Shown here piece after piece: positions 26,380 to 35,305 of a DNA stretch of 64,000 bases. The DNA comes from Rhodospirillaceae bacterium. Its GTDB lineage: Bacteria > Pseudomonadota > Alphaproteobacteria > MPNO01 > UBA2964. The translations under genes were made by a program, and so were the position numbers. The stretch covers positions 143,930-207,929 of the forward strand of contig PBIN01000002.1 in the NCBI GenBank assembly GCA_002720855.1. The letters are read 5' to 3'. Position 1 is the stretch's first letter, and every line of letters starts with the position of its first letter. The notes beneath the pieces were generated by a model. That model was not told the DNA's origin. It worked only from the letters and a program-made list of their open reading frames with translations, and made no database searches.

Positions 26380-26895
26380 TTGAGCTTGGACTTCATCTGT
26401 ACAGTGAAGAGATTTTTATCAGCAGTGATATTCATTGGTGCACTTGGTATCAATGGAACCTCTTCCGCTGCAATAATTACCTACAATTTTACTGGGACAG
26501 TTTTTTATTCTGATGGTATTTTTTCAACTGATGCTCCAGTTGGCGCAACAATTTCAGGTACTTATACCGTTAATACCTCCATCCCGGACTCTAACCCTGG
26601 CGATCTTAACGTTGGAGAATATCAGGACGTAACGACATCCCTATCATTTACAGTTGGGGGTGCAACGGGGTTTACACCAGGGGTCAATATTATTGTCCCA
26701 AATCCAAACCATTCAACAACGATTGGAAACAATCTTACATCGCTGTCACTTCCGGGCCCGTTTGATGGATATGCCAGTACGGGATTTGCCCAAGTTAATC
26801 ATACCGGTGGGATAGCCGGAACGGGTTTTAGGTTGGCGATGTTTCTGGTGGGACGGACGGAATATTTGCCAACAACGCCGGTTCAGGAAATCTGA
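26380..26895 (+). pseudogene. PEP-CTERM-type secreted protein, N-terminal part only
   Basis: The frame opens at TTG 26380 or GTG 26404 with a signal peptide (VKRFLSAVIFIGALGINGTSSAA) and a beta-rich domain (ITYNFTGTVFYSDG, then GTYTVNTSIPDSNPGDLNVG). It ends without a PEP-CTERM anchor. After about residue 145 (GIAGTGF) the sense is lost, and from about 26832 another frame encodes the body of a different glycine-rich protein. This is a 5' fragment joined out of frame to a 3' fragment. Confidence 0.6.
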
Positions 26896-27812
26896 CAGTC
26901 AATGTGAGCGGAACGGTTACCGGCGGTGGTGGCGCTGGCGATCAGGGTATCGATACAAATACCGGCAGCGGCGGGATAACCATCATCAATTTGAATTCGG
27001 GCGCGGATATCAGCGCAGTGTCAGGAAACGCCATTGTTAATGATGATGGCAATTCAACGGTAAATGCCAACGCGGGCAGCAGCGTCAACGGTGGCATCAG
27101 TCTCGGCGGTGGTGATGATAATCTGATCGTCGATGGTGCCGATTTCTCGAATGTCGGCCTTATCGATCTCGGTGCGGGAACAGATGGCATTATCGTTCGC
27201 AACGTCACGGCATCATTTGTCGGATCAGATTTTACAAATACCGAAGGTTTTAAATTGGAGAGCGGTATGATCTCGCTGAGCGGCACGGCGACAACCAATG
27301 TCACGGTCACTGGCGGGTCATTGAGTGCTGGCAGCTCGCCGGGTTCCCTGAATATTGTTGGTAATCTCGACCTTGGGATCGGCGGTAAGACTTTGGTCGA
27401 GCTTGGCGGATTGCTGGCTGGAAGCAATTACGATCAGATCGATGTTGAAGATAATTTGAGTACGGGGCCGGTCGAAGGTATCGCGTCTTTGGCCGATGGT
27501 ACGATCTTCGATATCGACTGGTTTGGCGGATTTACCGCGAACCTTGGAGATATGTTCGATATTCTGGTAGCGGACACAATCAACGTTAGCGATATCAATA
27601 ATGTCGTGTTTGATTTCTCCGATGCCGCACTTGGGTCGGGTTTGGTCTGGGAATTCTCTATCGTCAATGATGGCGGGCACGACACGTTGCGGCTTGAGGT
27701 GGCAGCGGATTCGGGCCCAGTGCCTGAGCCGGGAACAATCCTGATTATGCTTGGCGGGCTTAGGGGGTTTCGGCTGCTCCGAAAACGGCATCAAAAAAGA
27801 AAAGCCGCCTGA
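26832..27812 (+). pseudogene. PEP-CTERM glycine-rich protein, C-terminal part only
   Basis: The coherent frame begins just after a TAG at 26829 with VGDVSGGTDGIFANN and TVNVSGTVTGGGGAGDQGID. It runs through beta-solenoid-like Gly/Asn/Asp-rich sequence to FDILVADTINVSDINN, DTLRLEVAADSG and the PEP-CTERM tail VPEPGTILIMLGGL plus a basic end. GTG 26904 is the first possible start but would give a protein without a signal peptide. The C-terminal 90 residues match the layout of the intact protein at 58729 (FDILIADTISG, DSLRLFV, VPEPSGLIILVGGL). Confidence 0.65.
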
Positions 27813-27821
27813 TTAAACCCG

Positions 27822-28319
27822 CTACTCTTCCCATTCGGGAATGAGGGGATCGCCTGCGCCTGATGGTGGGCTATCCATATCCAGAATGCTGTCATCGTGC
27901 TCAGGTTCATTGAGTTGCTGTAGCAGGGAAAGCCGGTCGCCAAGTTCCCATGCATGGCTGATGAGATCAGCGCGGACGATAAAGATGCCGACACCGACAT
28001 ATTGAACCTGCCGTCCATATGGTTCGACACCAAATATTTCGCCCTCTTGTGTCCCGCGATAGGTAACGCAGGCAGCGATCTTTTGCTCCTCGGCTACCAT
28101 GTCTTCGACCGAGTTATGAAAATCGGGAAAAATATCGTGTAGCTGCTGAATATAGGTCACCAGCCCATCGATTCCCTTGGTCTGGGTACCCAACGCACCG
28201 TGAAAAGTAACGTCTTCCGTAATGATTTCCTCGGCGATATCGAACTGCCGTTCGTTCCAGAACTCGTGATAGAAGCGGTTTACCAAAAGCCGGTTGGCTT
28301 CGATTTGTTGCTCAGACAT
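27822..28319 (-). CDS. SnoaL-like / ester cyclase-family protein
   Basis: A 165-residue NTF2-fold protein of the ester cyclase (SnoaL) group: NRLLVNRFYHEFWNERQFD, AEEIITEDVTFHG, GIDGLVTYIQQLHDIFPDFH and ACVTYRGTQEGEIFGVEPYG. The length exceeds the usual 130-140 residues because of an acidic C-terminal tail (PEHDDSILDMDSPP). Family members catalyse ring closure or isomerisation or just bind small molecules. It converges on the PEP-CTERM fragment and is divergent from the amidohydrolase at 28441. Confidence 0.82.
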   Translation of the reverse strand: MSEQQIEANRLLVNRFYHEFWNERQFDIAEEIITEDVTFHGALGTQTKGIDGLVTYIQQLHDIFPDFHNSVEDMVAEEQKIAACVTYRGTQEGEIFGVEPYGRQVQYVGVGIFIVRADLISHAWELGDRLSLLQQLNEPEHDDSILDMDSPPSGAGDPLIPEWEE

Positions 28320-28440
28320 TTCTTAAAACTGTGCCCCCGAAACGCTGCCCTTAATCACGGTTTGTCCGCGTTGCGGATTGGTTTATCATGAAAGTGAGGT
28401 GTACGGCCAATAGCATGGCCGGTTTTATCCGGAGGAAGCC

Positions 28441-29646
28441 ATGGATAGTGGACTGGAACAAACCCGGGAACTGCCCGGTGAAATAACGATCAAGACCGAT
28501 ACCCGCGATATTCTGGCGCGTGAAACCAAATATCAGATTGAAAACGGATTCCATGACTGGACGATCGTCGATGTTGATGCGCATCACTCGGAGATGAGTT
28601 CATGGCGTGAGGTGATCGAGTATCTCGATGATCCCATCCTGAAACACTACGCTCAGGAATTCCAGTCGCGTACCGGCGGCTCGCCCGGTCTCTCAAACGC
28701 GATGCCAGGGCTACGCTATCAGGATGCCGGTGGGCGGGTTCCGCATCAGCAAAAGATTGCAGAAGAGGTGGATGACGATAGCGTCCATCGCGATGTCACT
28801 TTGATCCGCCGGTCCCTGGACGCCATGGGGCTGGATCATCAGATACTGTTTCCCGGCAATCTGTTACAGCTTGGGACCCATCCGCAGCCGCGGGTCGAGG
28901 CACATCTCGCGCTGGCCTACAACCGTTGGGTTTGTGAACGCATCCTGCCCGAAGACGACCGTGTTAAAACACTGCTTTATCTGCCGATTTCCGAACCCGA
29001 TATGTGTCTCAAGATCATCAGGGAGTTTGGGGATAATCCAAATGTTTCCGGCTTTATGATTACAGCTGTCCGCTATAAGCCGGTCCATCACAATCAGTAT
29101 ATTCCGATTTACCGCGAGTTGGAGGAGAGGGGACTACCGCTCGCCTTCCATGCCGGGCTGACGTGGGGTGACGATTGGATGAAGCAGCTTGATCTGTTTA
29201 TTTCCATGCATTCGATCTCGTTTGTGCTGTGCAATATCGTTCACATGACGAACTGGGTCATCCACGGAATGCAGGAGCGTTTTCCAAAACTCGATGTAAT
29301 CTGGATTGAATCTGGCCTCGCCTGGTTGGCGTTTATGATGCAGCGTCTGGATTCTGAATATCTGATGCGCCCCTCGGAAGCACCACTGCTCAAAAAGCTG
29401 CCGAGCGAATATATGGCCGATATGTATTACACCTGTCAGCCTATCGAGACATCGAACATGGCGCTAACCGAGGAGACCTTTAAGGCCGTAAAAGCGAAAA
29501 CCCAGTTGCTTTATGCATCCGATTGGCCGCATTGGGATTTCAATCCGCCGAGCACGATTTATGACCTGCCCTTCCTCGATGAGCAGGCGAAGCGTAATAT
29601 ACTGGGAGAAAATGCTGTCCGGTTATTTGGTATCGATACCAAATAG
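28441..29646 (+). CDS. Amidohydrolase-family (ACMSD-like) metal-dependent hydrolase
   Basis: A 401-residue protein of the PF04909 amidohydrolase group. The metal-site opening is changed to DVDAHHSE (the family usually has DxHxH or DxDxHxxE). Further landmarks are LAFHAGLTWGDDW, LDVIWIESGLAWLAFMMQRL and LLYASDWPHWDFN, where the Asp in ASDWPH is the conserved metal or base residue. GGAGG precedes the ATG. Members decarboxylate or hydrolyse aromatic-derived acids. The next genes are a Rieske ferredoxin and a small helical protein with overlapping frames, so this set probably works as one catabolic unit. Confidence 0.88.
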   Translation: MDSGLEQTRELPGEITIKTDTRDILARETKYQIENGFHDWTIVDVDAHHSEMSSWREVIEYLDDPILKHYAQEFQSRTGGSPGLSNAMPGLRYQDAGGRVPHQQKIAEEVDDDSVHRDVTLIRRSLDAMGLDHQILFPGNLLQLGTHPQPRVEAHLALAYNRWVCERILPEDDRVKTLLYLPISEPDMCLKIIREFGDNPNVSGFMITAVRYKPVHHNQYIPIYRELEERGLPLAFHAGLTWGDDWMKQLDLFISMHSISFVLCNIVHMTNWVIHGMQERFPKLDVIWIESGLAWLAFMMQRLDSEYLMRPSEAPLLKKLPSEYMADMYYTCQPIETSNMALTEETFKAVKAKTQLLYASDWPHWDFNPPSTIYDLPFLDEQAKRNILGENAVRLFGIDTK

Positions 29647-29675
29647 GAACGGTCAGCGCAGAGGAGAAAGAAGAA

Positions 29676-30041
29676 ATGGCGGAGTTGTATGTTGGCCGCG
29701 AGGATGAATTTGAGGATCGCGGCCGCAAAGTAATTGCCCACGGGACTTTGGAAATAGGGGTGTTTTTTGTCGATGGCGGGTTCTATGCCTACGAAAATAA
29801 ATGTGTGCATCAGGGTGGTCCTGTTTGCCAAGGGCGGGTTTTAAACCGGGTCGTAGAAATGATCGCTGATGACAAAACCAGCCAGGGATTGGCATGGTCG
29901 GAGGATGACGTCCACATCGTGTGCCCGTGGCACGGTTATGAGTTCAATCTCAAAACCGGAATTCATCCTGGATACAAAAGTGCGCGGCTGCGCCCGTTCG
30001 ACGTAAAGGTCAGGGACGGGGACGTCTATGTCGTCACCTGA
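29676..30041 (+). CDS. Rieske [2Fe-2S] ferredoxin-like protein
   Basis: A 121-residue single-domain Rieske protein. The cluster ligands are CVH in NKCVHQGGPVCQG and CPWH in CPWHGYEFNLKTG, spaced by an insert of about 45 residues (LNRVVEMIADDKTSQGLAW) that is longer than in common Rieske ferredoxins. It would carry electrons to an oxygenase or hydrolase partner. It follows the amidohydrolase by 29 bp, and the next gene starts inside its last codons (14-bp overlap). Confidence 0.88.
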   Translation: MAELYVGREDEFEDRGRKVIAHGTLEIGVFFVDGGFYAYENKCVHQGGPVCQGRVLNRVVEMIADDKTSQGLAWSEDDVHIVCPWHGYEFNLKTGIHPGYKSARLRPFDVKVRDGDVYVVT

Positions 30042-30327
30042 GGACATTACCCAACCGGCAGAGGCGGCATTCGAAGCCGCGCTTAAAGCTTTAAATGAGG
30101 GCGAAACGGAAAATATTCCGCCCGAAACAGTCCAGAAATTATTGACTGCAGGGGCCAAGCTTTATTGCCGCAAGCTCACCGAGGAAGACGATTACTTCCC
30201 GCCATTTCGTCCTGAAGATGTTGTAACGGCTACCGAAGCCGTTGTCGCGATTGCAGAAATGATGCGCTCGGCTGATCTCAACACTTTCGATCTCGCCATG
30301 TGGATGTCGCGGCCGCATTCGGAGTAA
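30028..30327 (+). CDS. Small helical hypothetical protein coupled to the Rieske gene
   Basis: A 99-residue, mostly helical acidic protein (PAEAAFEAALKALNEGETEN, then LLTAGAKLYCRKLTEEDDYF, DVVTATEAVVAIAEMMRSAD). I do not recognise a family. The start overlaps the Rieske gene by 14 bp, which implies coupled translation and a joint role with the Rieske protein and the amidohydrolase, perhaps as a small subunit. It has no signal peptide and no membrane segment. Confidence 0.7.
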   Translation: MSSPEDITQPAEAAFEAALKALNEGETENIPPETVQKLLTAGAKLYCRKLTEEDDYFPPFRPEDVVTATEAVVAIAEMMRSADLNTFDLAMWMSRPHSE

Positions 30328-30413
30328 TACGAAGCTCTCACAGGCTTGTTTAGCGGCATGTTTTCCGTATGATCCCGCCATCGCCTGGAAATATAAAATT
30401 TGAAGGATTGGAC

Positions 30414-31637
30414 ATGTCCAGCTCTGCTGCAGAGGCCGCCGGTTCAGGACCCAAACCCAAGAAATGGGCCAAGTTTAATTGGGAAGACCCGCTATTATTT
30501 GAGAACCAGCTGACGGAAGAAGAAAAGCTTGTACGAGATTCTGCGCGTCAGTATGCACAAGACAAGCTTATGCCGCGCATTCTCGAAGCGAATCGCAACG
30601 AGACGTTCGAGCGTGAAATCATGAATGAGATGGGCGAACTCGGTCTACTGGGTTCGACACTTGATACGAAATATGGCTGTGCTGGCGTCAACTATGTTTG
30701 CTATGGGCTCGTCGCGCGCGAAATCGAGCGAGTAGACTCGTCCTATCGTTCCACACTATCCGTGCAGAGCAGCTTGGTGATGTGGCCAATCTATGCCTAC
30801 GGCACCGAAGAACAGCGCCAAAAATACTTGCCCAAGCTGGCGACCGGCGAGTATGTCGGCTGCTTTGGCCTGACGGAGCCTGATCACGGCTCTGACCCCG
30901 GCAGCATGATCACGCGTGCAAAATCGGTTGATGGCGGATATGTGGTCAAAGGGGCGAAGATGTGGATTTCCAACGCGCCAATTGCCGATGTGTTTGTCGT
31001 CTGGGCGAAAGATGATGACGGAACTATTGGCGGCTTTATTCTTGAAAAAGGCATGAAAGGCCTCAGCGCGCCCAAGATTGAAGGCAAGTTCTCACTCCGT
31101 GCGTCGCTGACCGGCGAAGTTGTAATGGATGACGTATTTGTTCCGGAAGAAAACCGGCTTCCCGGCGCGCGCGGCCTTGGCGGTCCATTCGGTTGCCTAA
31201 ATAATGCACGCTATGGCATCGCCTGGGGTGTTTTGGGTGCAGCTGAGTTCTGCTGGCATGGCGCGCGCGATTACACAATGGAACGCACGCAGTTCGGTCG
31301 TCCGCTGGCAGCGAACCAGCTGGTTCAGAAAAAGCTTGCCGACATGCAGACCGAAATTACCGTCGCGCTTGAATCCTGTCTGCGTCTCGGTCGTCTGATG
31401 GATGATGGTGATTGCGCACCGGAAGCAATTTCTCTGATGAAACGCCATTGCACCGGTAAGGCACTTGATATCGCCCGCATATCCCGCGATATGCACGGCG
31501 GAAACGGTATCGTCGACGAATATCACATCATTCGTCATGCAATGAATCTGGAAACTGTTGTTACCTATGAGGGTACGCACGATATACACGCGCTGATCCT
31601 CGGACGGGCGCAAACCGGTATACAGGCATTTACATAG
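30414..31637 (+). CDS. gcdH: Glutaryl-CoA dehydrogenase (acyl-CoA dehydrogenase family)
   Basis: A 407-residue flavoprotein. ATG 30414 is chosen for the GAAGGA site nine bases before it. Family landmarks are all present: [68 protein letters not shown] and [19 protein letters not shown], whose Glu is the catalytic base. [16 protein letters not shown] and RAQTGIQAF favour glutaryl-CoA dehydrogenase over other acyl-CoA dehydrogenases. It oxidises and decarboxylates glutaryl-CoA to crotonyl-CoA, handing electrons to ETF. The CoA-transferase gene follows after about 100 bp, a usual pair for glutarate use, and glutarate is an expected product of the nicotinate genes downstream. Confidence 0.9.
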   Translation: MSSSAAEAAGSGPKPKKWAKFNWEDPLLFENQLTEEEKLVRDSARQYAQDKLMPRILEANRNETFEREIMNEMGELGLLGSTLDTKYGCAGVNYVCYGLVAREIERVDSSYRSTLSVQSSLVMWPIYAYGTEEQRQKYLPKLATGEYVGCFGLTEPDHGSDPGSMITRAKSVDGGYVVKGAKMWISNAPIADVFVVWAKDDDGTIGGFILEKGMKGLSAPKIEGKFSLRASLTGEVVMDDVFVPEENRLPGARGLGGPFGCLNNARYGIAWGVLGAAEFCWHGARDYTMERTQFGRPLAANQLVQKKLADMQTEITVALESCLRLGRLMDDGDCAPEAISLMKRHCTGKALDIARISRDMHGGNGIVDEYHIIRHAMNLETVVTYEGTHDIHALILGRAQTGIQAFT

Positions 31638-31738
31638 GATACCCCCTGACCACCCTTCATCCCCTCCTGACCACCCAATGCGAATATCCTAGGGGTGGTT
31701 CGGGACGGCGCGAAGGGTAAGCAAAGAACGAAATTCGA

Positions 31739-32968
31739 ATGACAGCACCACTTTCCCATATCCGTGTTCTTGATATGAGCCGGATTCTTGCTGGCCCATG
31801 GGCAGCGCAAACTCTGGCTGATCTTGGCGCCGAGGTTATCAAGATTGAACGACCCGGTACTGGCGATGACACGCGGACCTGGGGACCTCCATTCATTCAG
31901 GACACGGAAGGAAATGAGACGCAGGAGTCAGCTTATTTTCTGTCAACGAACCGCGGAAAAAAATCCGTGGCTCTCGATATCTCCAAACCCGAAGGTCAGG
32001 AGGTCCTCCGTAAGCTCGCGGCTAAATCGGATATTCTGATTGAGAACTACAAAGTCGGTGGTCTGGCGGGATATGGATTGGGTTATGAAGATCTCAAGAA
32101 AATCAATCCGGGTTTAATCTATTGTTCGATCACGGGTTTTGGTCAGACCGGGCCCTTTAGCTCGCGCGCAGGTTACGACTTTCTCATTCAGGCGATGGGC
32201 GGAATCATGAGTGTTACCGGTGAAGCAGATGGCAAGCCCGGTGCAGGTCCACAGAAGATCGGCATTGCCCTGACAGATGTCCTGACCGGCCTCTATACCA
32301 ATATTGCCGCACTCAGCGCGCTTGCCCGACGGGAAAAGACCGGCGAAGGCTGTCATATCGATATGGCGTTGCTGGATGTCACCACGGCAACGATGGCTAA
32401 TCAGGCGCTGAACTATCTCGTCACAGGCAACTCACCGACGCGCATGGGAAATGCGCACCCCAATATCGTTCCATACGAAGCTTTTGAAGCTTCTGACATG
32501 TATTTGATCGTAGCGGTTGGCAACGATGGACAGTTCACCCGGTTTGTCGAAGCTGCCGGTCAACCTGATCTTGCAACTGACGAACGCTTTGCCACCAATG
32601 CTGCACGCGTTGAAAACCGTGATGTTCTGATCCCGATCATCAAAGACTTCATGAAGCAAAAAACCGGTCAGGAGTGGATCGATGATCTGGAGAAAGTCGG
32701 TGTACCTTGCGGACCGTTAAACAATATGGAGCAGGTATTTGCGCATCCGCAAGTGCAGGCACGCGGCATGCAGATGGAACTTGATCACCCGCTCGCGGGG
32801 ACCGTTCCTCAGGTCGCCAGTCCGATAAAAATCACCGGTGAAGAATTTGAGTATCAGGGCGCACCGCCGACACTAGGCCAGCATTCAGAGCATGTACTTG
32901 GTGAGGTGTTGGACATGTCAGAGGATGAAATAACTGCGCTGCGCGACAGCGGAGTTTTGGGCAAATAG
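31739..32968 (+). CDS. CaiB/BaiF family CoA-transferase, probably for glutarate
   Basis: A 409-residue class III CoA-transferase: LDMSRILAGPWAAQTLADLG, AEVIKIERPGTGDDTRTWGP, GYDFLIQAMGGIMSVTGEAD and CHIDMALLDV, whose Asp is the residue that forms the acyl anhydride. Length and sequence are close to succinate/hydroxymethylglutarate CoA-transferases (SUGCT-like) that supply glutaryl-CoA. It sits directly after glutaryl-CoA dehydrogenase, which makes glutarate activation the likeliest role. No ribosome site is obvious at 31739. Confidence 0.88.
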   Translation: MTAPLSHIRVLDMSRILAGPWAAQTLADLGAEVIKIERPGTGDDTRTWGPPFIQDTEGNETQESAYFLSTNRGKKSVALDISKPEGQEVLRKLAAKSDILIENYKVGGLAGYGLGYEDLKKINPGLIYCSITGFGQTGPFSSRAGYDFLIQAMGGIMSVTGEADGKPGAGPQKIGIALTDVLTGLYTNIAALSALARREKTGEGCHIDMALLDVTTATMANQALNYLVTGNSPTRMGNAHPNIVPYEAFEASDMYLIVAVGNDGQFTRFVEAAGQPDLATDERFATNAARVENRDVLIPIIKDFMKQKTGQEWIDDLEKVGVPCGPLNNMEQVFAHPQVQARGMQMELDHPLAGTVPQVASPIKITGEEFEYQGAPPTLGQHSEHVLGEVLDMSEDEITALRDSGVLGK

Positions 32969-33113
32969 TTCAAAATCACCACTTAATTCCCGTATCTTCG
33001 CCGCCCGTTATTTTGAATTTGTTGACCCAATTTAATTCGGCGTTTTAACCCGGTTTTAACCCCGATCTAGTGGTATAGCGCATCCGCAATACTTGCGAAT
33101 ATCAGGTACGGCT

Positions 33114-33593
33114 ATGGACGGTAGTACAGTCGCGCAGAGCCCTCAGCTTTCAGCGACCGAAATCTCGAAAGAAGAACTTGATCGCCGTCTTGAAGCCGCC
33201 GACGACAAGATCAAAAGGCTTGCCCAAAACTATAATATGGTCGCCGCTGACCTTTTTCAGGAAGAACTGAAGAAATTTCAGGAAATGGCAACTGCGGAAG
33301 CCAATGAAGAAACAAGAGCTGCCGCAATAAAATCCGTATTTACGGTGACCCATGACATGCGGGGATTGTCCGAAACTTTTGGCTACCCGCTCCTTGGTCA
33401 AATCTCATCAGCCTGCGCAGATTTTATTGATTCCCGGGAAGGCCCGGTTTCCGTTACCGAGCTGGAAGTCATTCGTCTTCACCTGAGTTCGCTTATTGTC
33501 GTTGCAAAGCAGAATATGAAAGGCGATGGCGGGGAAGCCGGACGAATGCTCAATGAGCAGCTGGTCGCCGCTGTGAAAGCGATGAATAAGTAA
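33114..33593 (+). CDS. Stand-alone Hpt-like (histidine phosphotransfer) protein
   Basis: A 159-residue helical protein with an N-terminal coiled coil (EELDRRLEAADDKIKRLAQN) and a C-terminal four-helix segment with VTHDMRGLSETFGYPLLGQI. This resembles the Hpt core AHxLKGxxxxxG, with His in THD as the possible phosphorylation site. ATG 33114 is used; a TTG at 33093 would add seven residues. It might relay phosphate between a hybrid kinase and a response regulator elsewhere; no kinase gene is in the window. The family call rests on one motif. Confidence 0.65.
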   Translation: MDGSTVAQSPQLSATEISKEELDRRLEAADDKIKRLAQNYNMVAADLFQEELKKFQEMATAEANEETRAAAIKSVFTVTHDMRGLSETFGYPLLGQISSACADFIDSREGPVSVTELEVIRLHLSSLIVVAKQNMKGDGGEAGRMLNEQLVAAVKAMNK

Positions 33594-33669
33594 AACACTC
33601 ACCAAACTTGCGCACTCCCCGGCACGCTTTTAAACTTTGCGTTGCAATTGTTGTGGTCAGGGAGGAGCC

Positions 33670-34704
33670 ATGTTTTTGCGCAATGCCTGGTATGTTGCGG
33701 CCTTCATTGGTGAGGTCGGCCGTGAACCCATGGCGAGAACCCTTCTCAACGATAAAGTCGTTTTGTTCCGAACAGAAAGCGGGACCCCCGTCGCTTTGGA
33801 AGACCGCTGTTGTCATAGGGCGCTGCCATTATCGATGGGCCAATGCGTTGGCGATAATTTGCAATGCGGATATCACGGACTGCAGTTTGATAGTTCCGGC
33901 CAATGTGTTGAGGTGCCCGGTCAGGTCAGAATACCGCCCGATGCATCAGTGCGCTCTTATCCACTGGTGGAACGGTGGAACTGGATTTGGATTTGGATGG
34001 GCGATCCGACACAAGCTGATGAGTCGCAAATTCCCAACTGGTTCTGGGCAGATGATCCTGATTGGGCATGCATTCAGGGGTGTGGTGGAACCCCCCTTTA
34101 TGTCAAATGCAATTATGAACTCATCACCGACAATCTTCAGGATGTTTCGCATCTAACTTACGTACATAGCTCTTCAATTGGCGCTTCTTCCGTTGCTGAA
34201 ACACCACCAAAAACAGTTCGGTCCGAGAGGGAGGTGACGGCGTCGCGCTGGGTTCCGGACCGCGAACCCGCGCCATTCTATAAAAATGCTGGTGGTTTTG
34301 AAGGGAATGTCGATCGCTGGCTGATCAGCACCACTATTCTGCCGGCTTTTACTGTCAATGACGCCGGGAGCGTTGAAGTAGGGACCGATTCTCGCGAAGG
34401 GCACCGTGATCAAGGGGTTGAGATGCGCGTGCTGAATGCACCAACGCCGGAAACGGAAACGACCACGCATTATTTTTATCAGCATGCGCGGGCCTTTGAG
34501 GTCGAAAATGCCGAGTGGGATGAAGTCTACAAAACACAGTTCACGGAAGTATTTCTCGAAGACAAAGTGATACTCGAAGCGCAACAGGAAAGCATGAGCC
34601 GGAATCCGGACCGGCCGATGATTGATATTAATGATGATGCACCATGCATTGCGGTGCGGAACGCCCTTCGTGCAGCGATCGCTGCTGAGCAATTAGCGAA
34701 ATAA
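33670..34704 (+). CDS. Rieske non-haem iron oxygenase, VanA-like
   Basis: A 344-residue oxygenase alpha subunit. ATG 33670 is preferred for the GGGAGGAG site; the frame upstream adds only 11 residues. The Rieske cluster is CCHRALPLS and CGYHGLQFD. The mononuclear iron site is NYELITDNLQDVSHLTYVH with both His and the bridging Asp. This is the O-demethylase type of vanillate or dicamba monooxygenases rather than ring dioxygenases. It needs a reductase, and none is adjacent, though a Rieske ferredoxin lies 3.6 kb upstream. Substrate is likely a methoxylated or N-methyl aromatic. Confidence 0.88.
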   Translation: MFLRNAWYVAAFIGEVGREPMARTLLNDKVVLFRTESGTPVALEDRCCHRALPLSMGQCVGDNLQCGYHGLQFDSSGQCVEVPGQVRIPPDASVRSYPLVERWNWIWIWMGDPTQADESQIPNWFWADDPDWACIQGCGGTPLYVKCNYELITDNLQDVSHLTYVHSSSIGASSVAETPPKTVRSEREVTASRWVPDREPAPFYKNAGGFEGNVDRWLISTTILPAFTVNDAGSVEVGTDSREGHRDQGVEMRVLNAPTPETETTTHYFYQHARAFEVENAEWDEVYKTQFTEVFLEDKVILEAQQESMSRNPDRPMIDINDDAPCIAVRNALRAAIAAEQLAK

Positions 34705-34784
34705 TAGTTCACCGTCGACCGACGAGACTGACACCCAAGGGCTGGGGTTTAGAATGATCGGATTTCCAATTGCAGGGCACTTTC

Positions 34785-34829
34785 TTGACACAAATCGCCG
34801 TCCCCTAGATTATTCGTACACAAACGAAT
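34785..34829 (+). promoter_or_regulatory. MarR gene promoter and operator-like site
   Basis: TTGACA (34785-34790), a 17-bp spacer and GATTAT form the promoter. Just downstream is the inverted repeat ATTCGT-ACACAA-ACGAAT (34812-34829). The core GTACACAAACGAAT resembles the sites at 39926-39947 and 39759-39776, so autoregulation is likely. Confidence 0.65.
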
Positions 34830-34851
34830 ATTTATCAGGCATGCCGTACGG

Positions 34852-35298
34852 ATGACGTCAAAAGAAGGGTATATTTTAGAGACTCAGGCGGGGCACCTGC
34901 TCCGCCGGGCCCATCAGCGCCATTCTGCAATTTTCCAGGAAAATATCGGTGAATCACAGCTAACGCCGCTGCAGTTTGCTGCTCTCGTCAAATTGCGTGA
35001 CCTAGAAGAAGTTTCGCAAAACCATCTAGGTCGTTTAACGGCGATGGATGCGGCGACGATGCAGGGTGTTATCAAAAGACTGGCGTCGCGTGGTTTAATT
35101 GAGCGTCGGCCTGATCCCAATGACAGGCGGCGCCTTATATTGAGTTTGAGCGCAGAGGGGAAAGCCTGTATCGATGCAATTATCCAGAACGGCAGCGGGA
35201 TCACCGCTCAAACGCTGGCGCCGTTGAGTTCTTCGGAGCAAAAGATTTTTCTGGATTTGCTTACCAAGCTGGCCCAGATGAACGGCAATGGTGATTAG
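34852..35298 (+). CDS. MarR-family transcriptional regulator
   Basis: A 148-residue MarR protein with the winged helix in NHLGRLTAMDAATMQGVIKR, LASRGLIERRPDPNDRRRL and ILSLSAEGKAC. The recognition helix and wing RPDPNDRRR are standard. Small phenolic or N-heterocyclic acids are the usual ligands of this family. It has its own promoter with a palindromic site, and similar sites stand between the 2-oxoacid:ferredoxin oxidoreductase and 6-hydroxynicotinate reductase operons, so it probably represses all three. It converges on the ferredoxin reductase gene with seven bases between stops. Confidence 0.9.
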   Translation: MTSKEGYILETQAGHLLRRAHQRHSAIFQENIGESQLTPLQFAALVKLRDLEEVSQNHLGRLTAMDAATMQGVIKRLASRGLIERRPDPNDRRRLILSLSAEGKACIDAIIQNGSGITAQTLAPLSSSEQKIFLDLLTKLAQMNGNGD

Positions 35299-35305
35299 CC
35301 TCTTA

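Noticed and set aside
33670-34704. Rieske oxygenase as part of the nicotinate route
   Set aside because: It is of the VanA O-demethylase type, and no step in the proposed route needs it; proximity alone is not enough.
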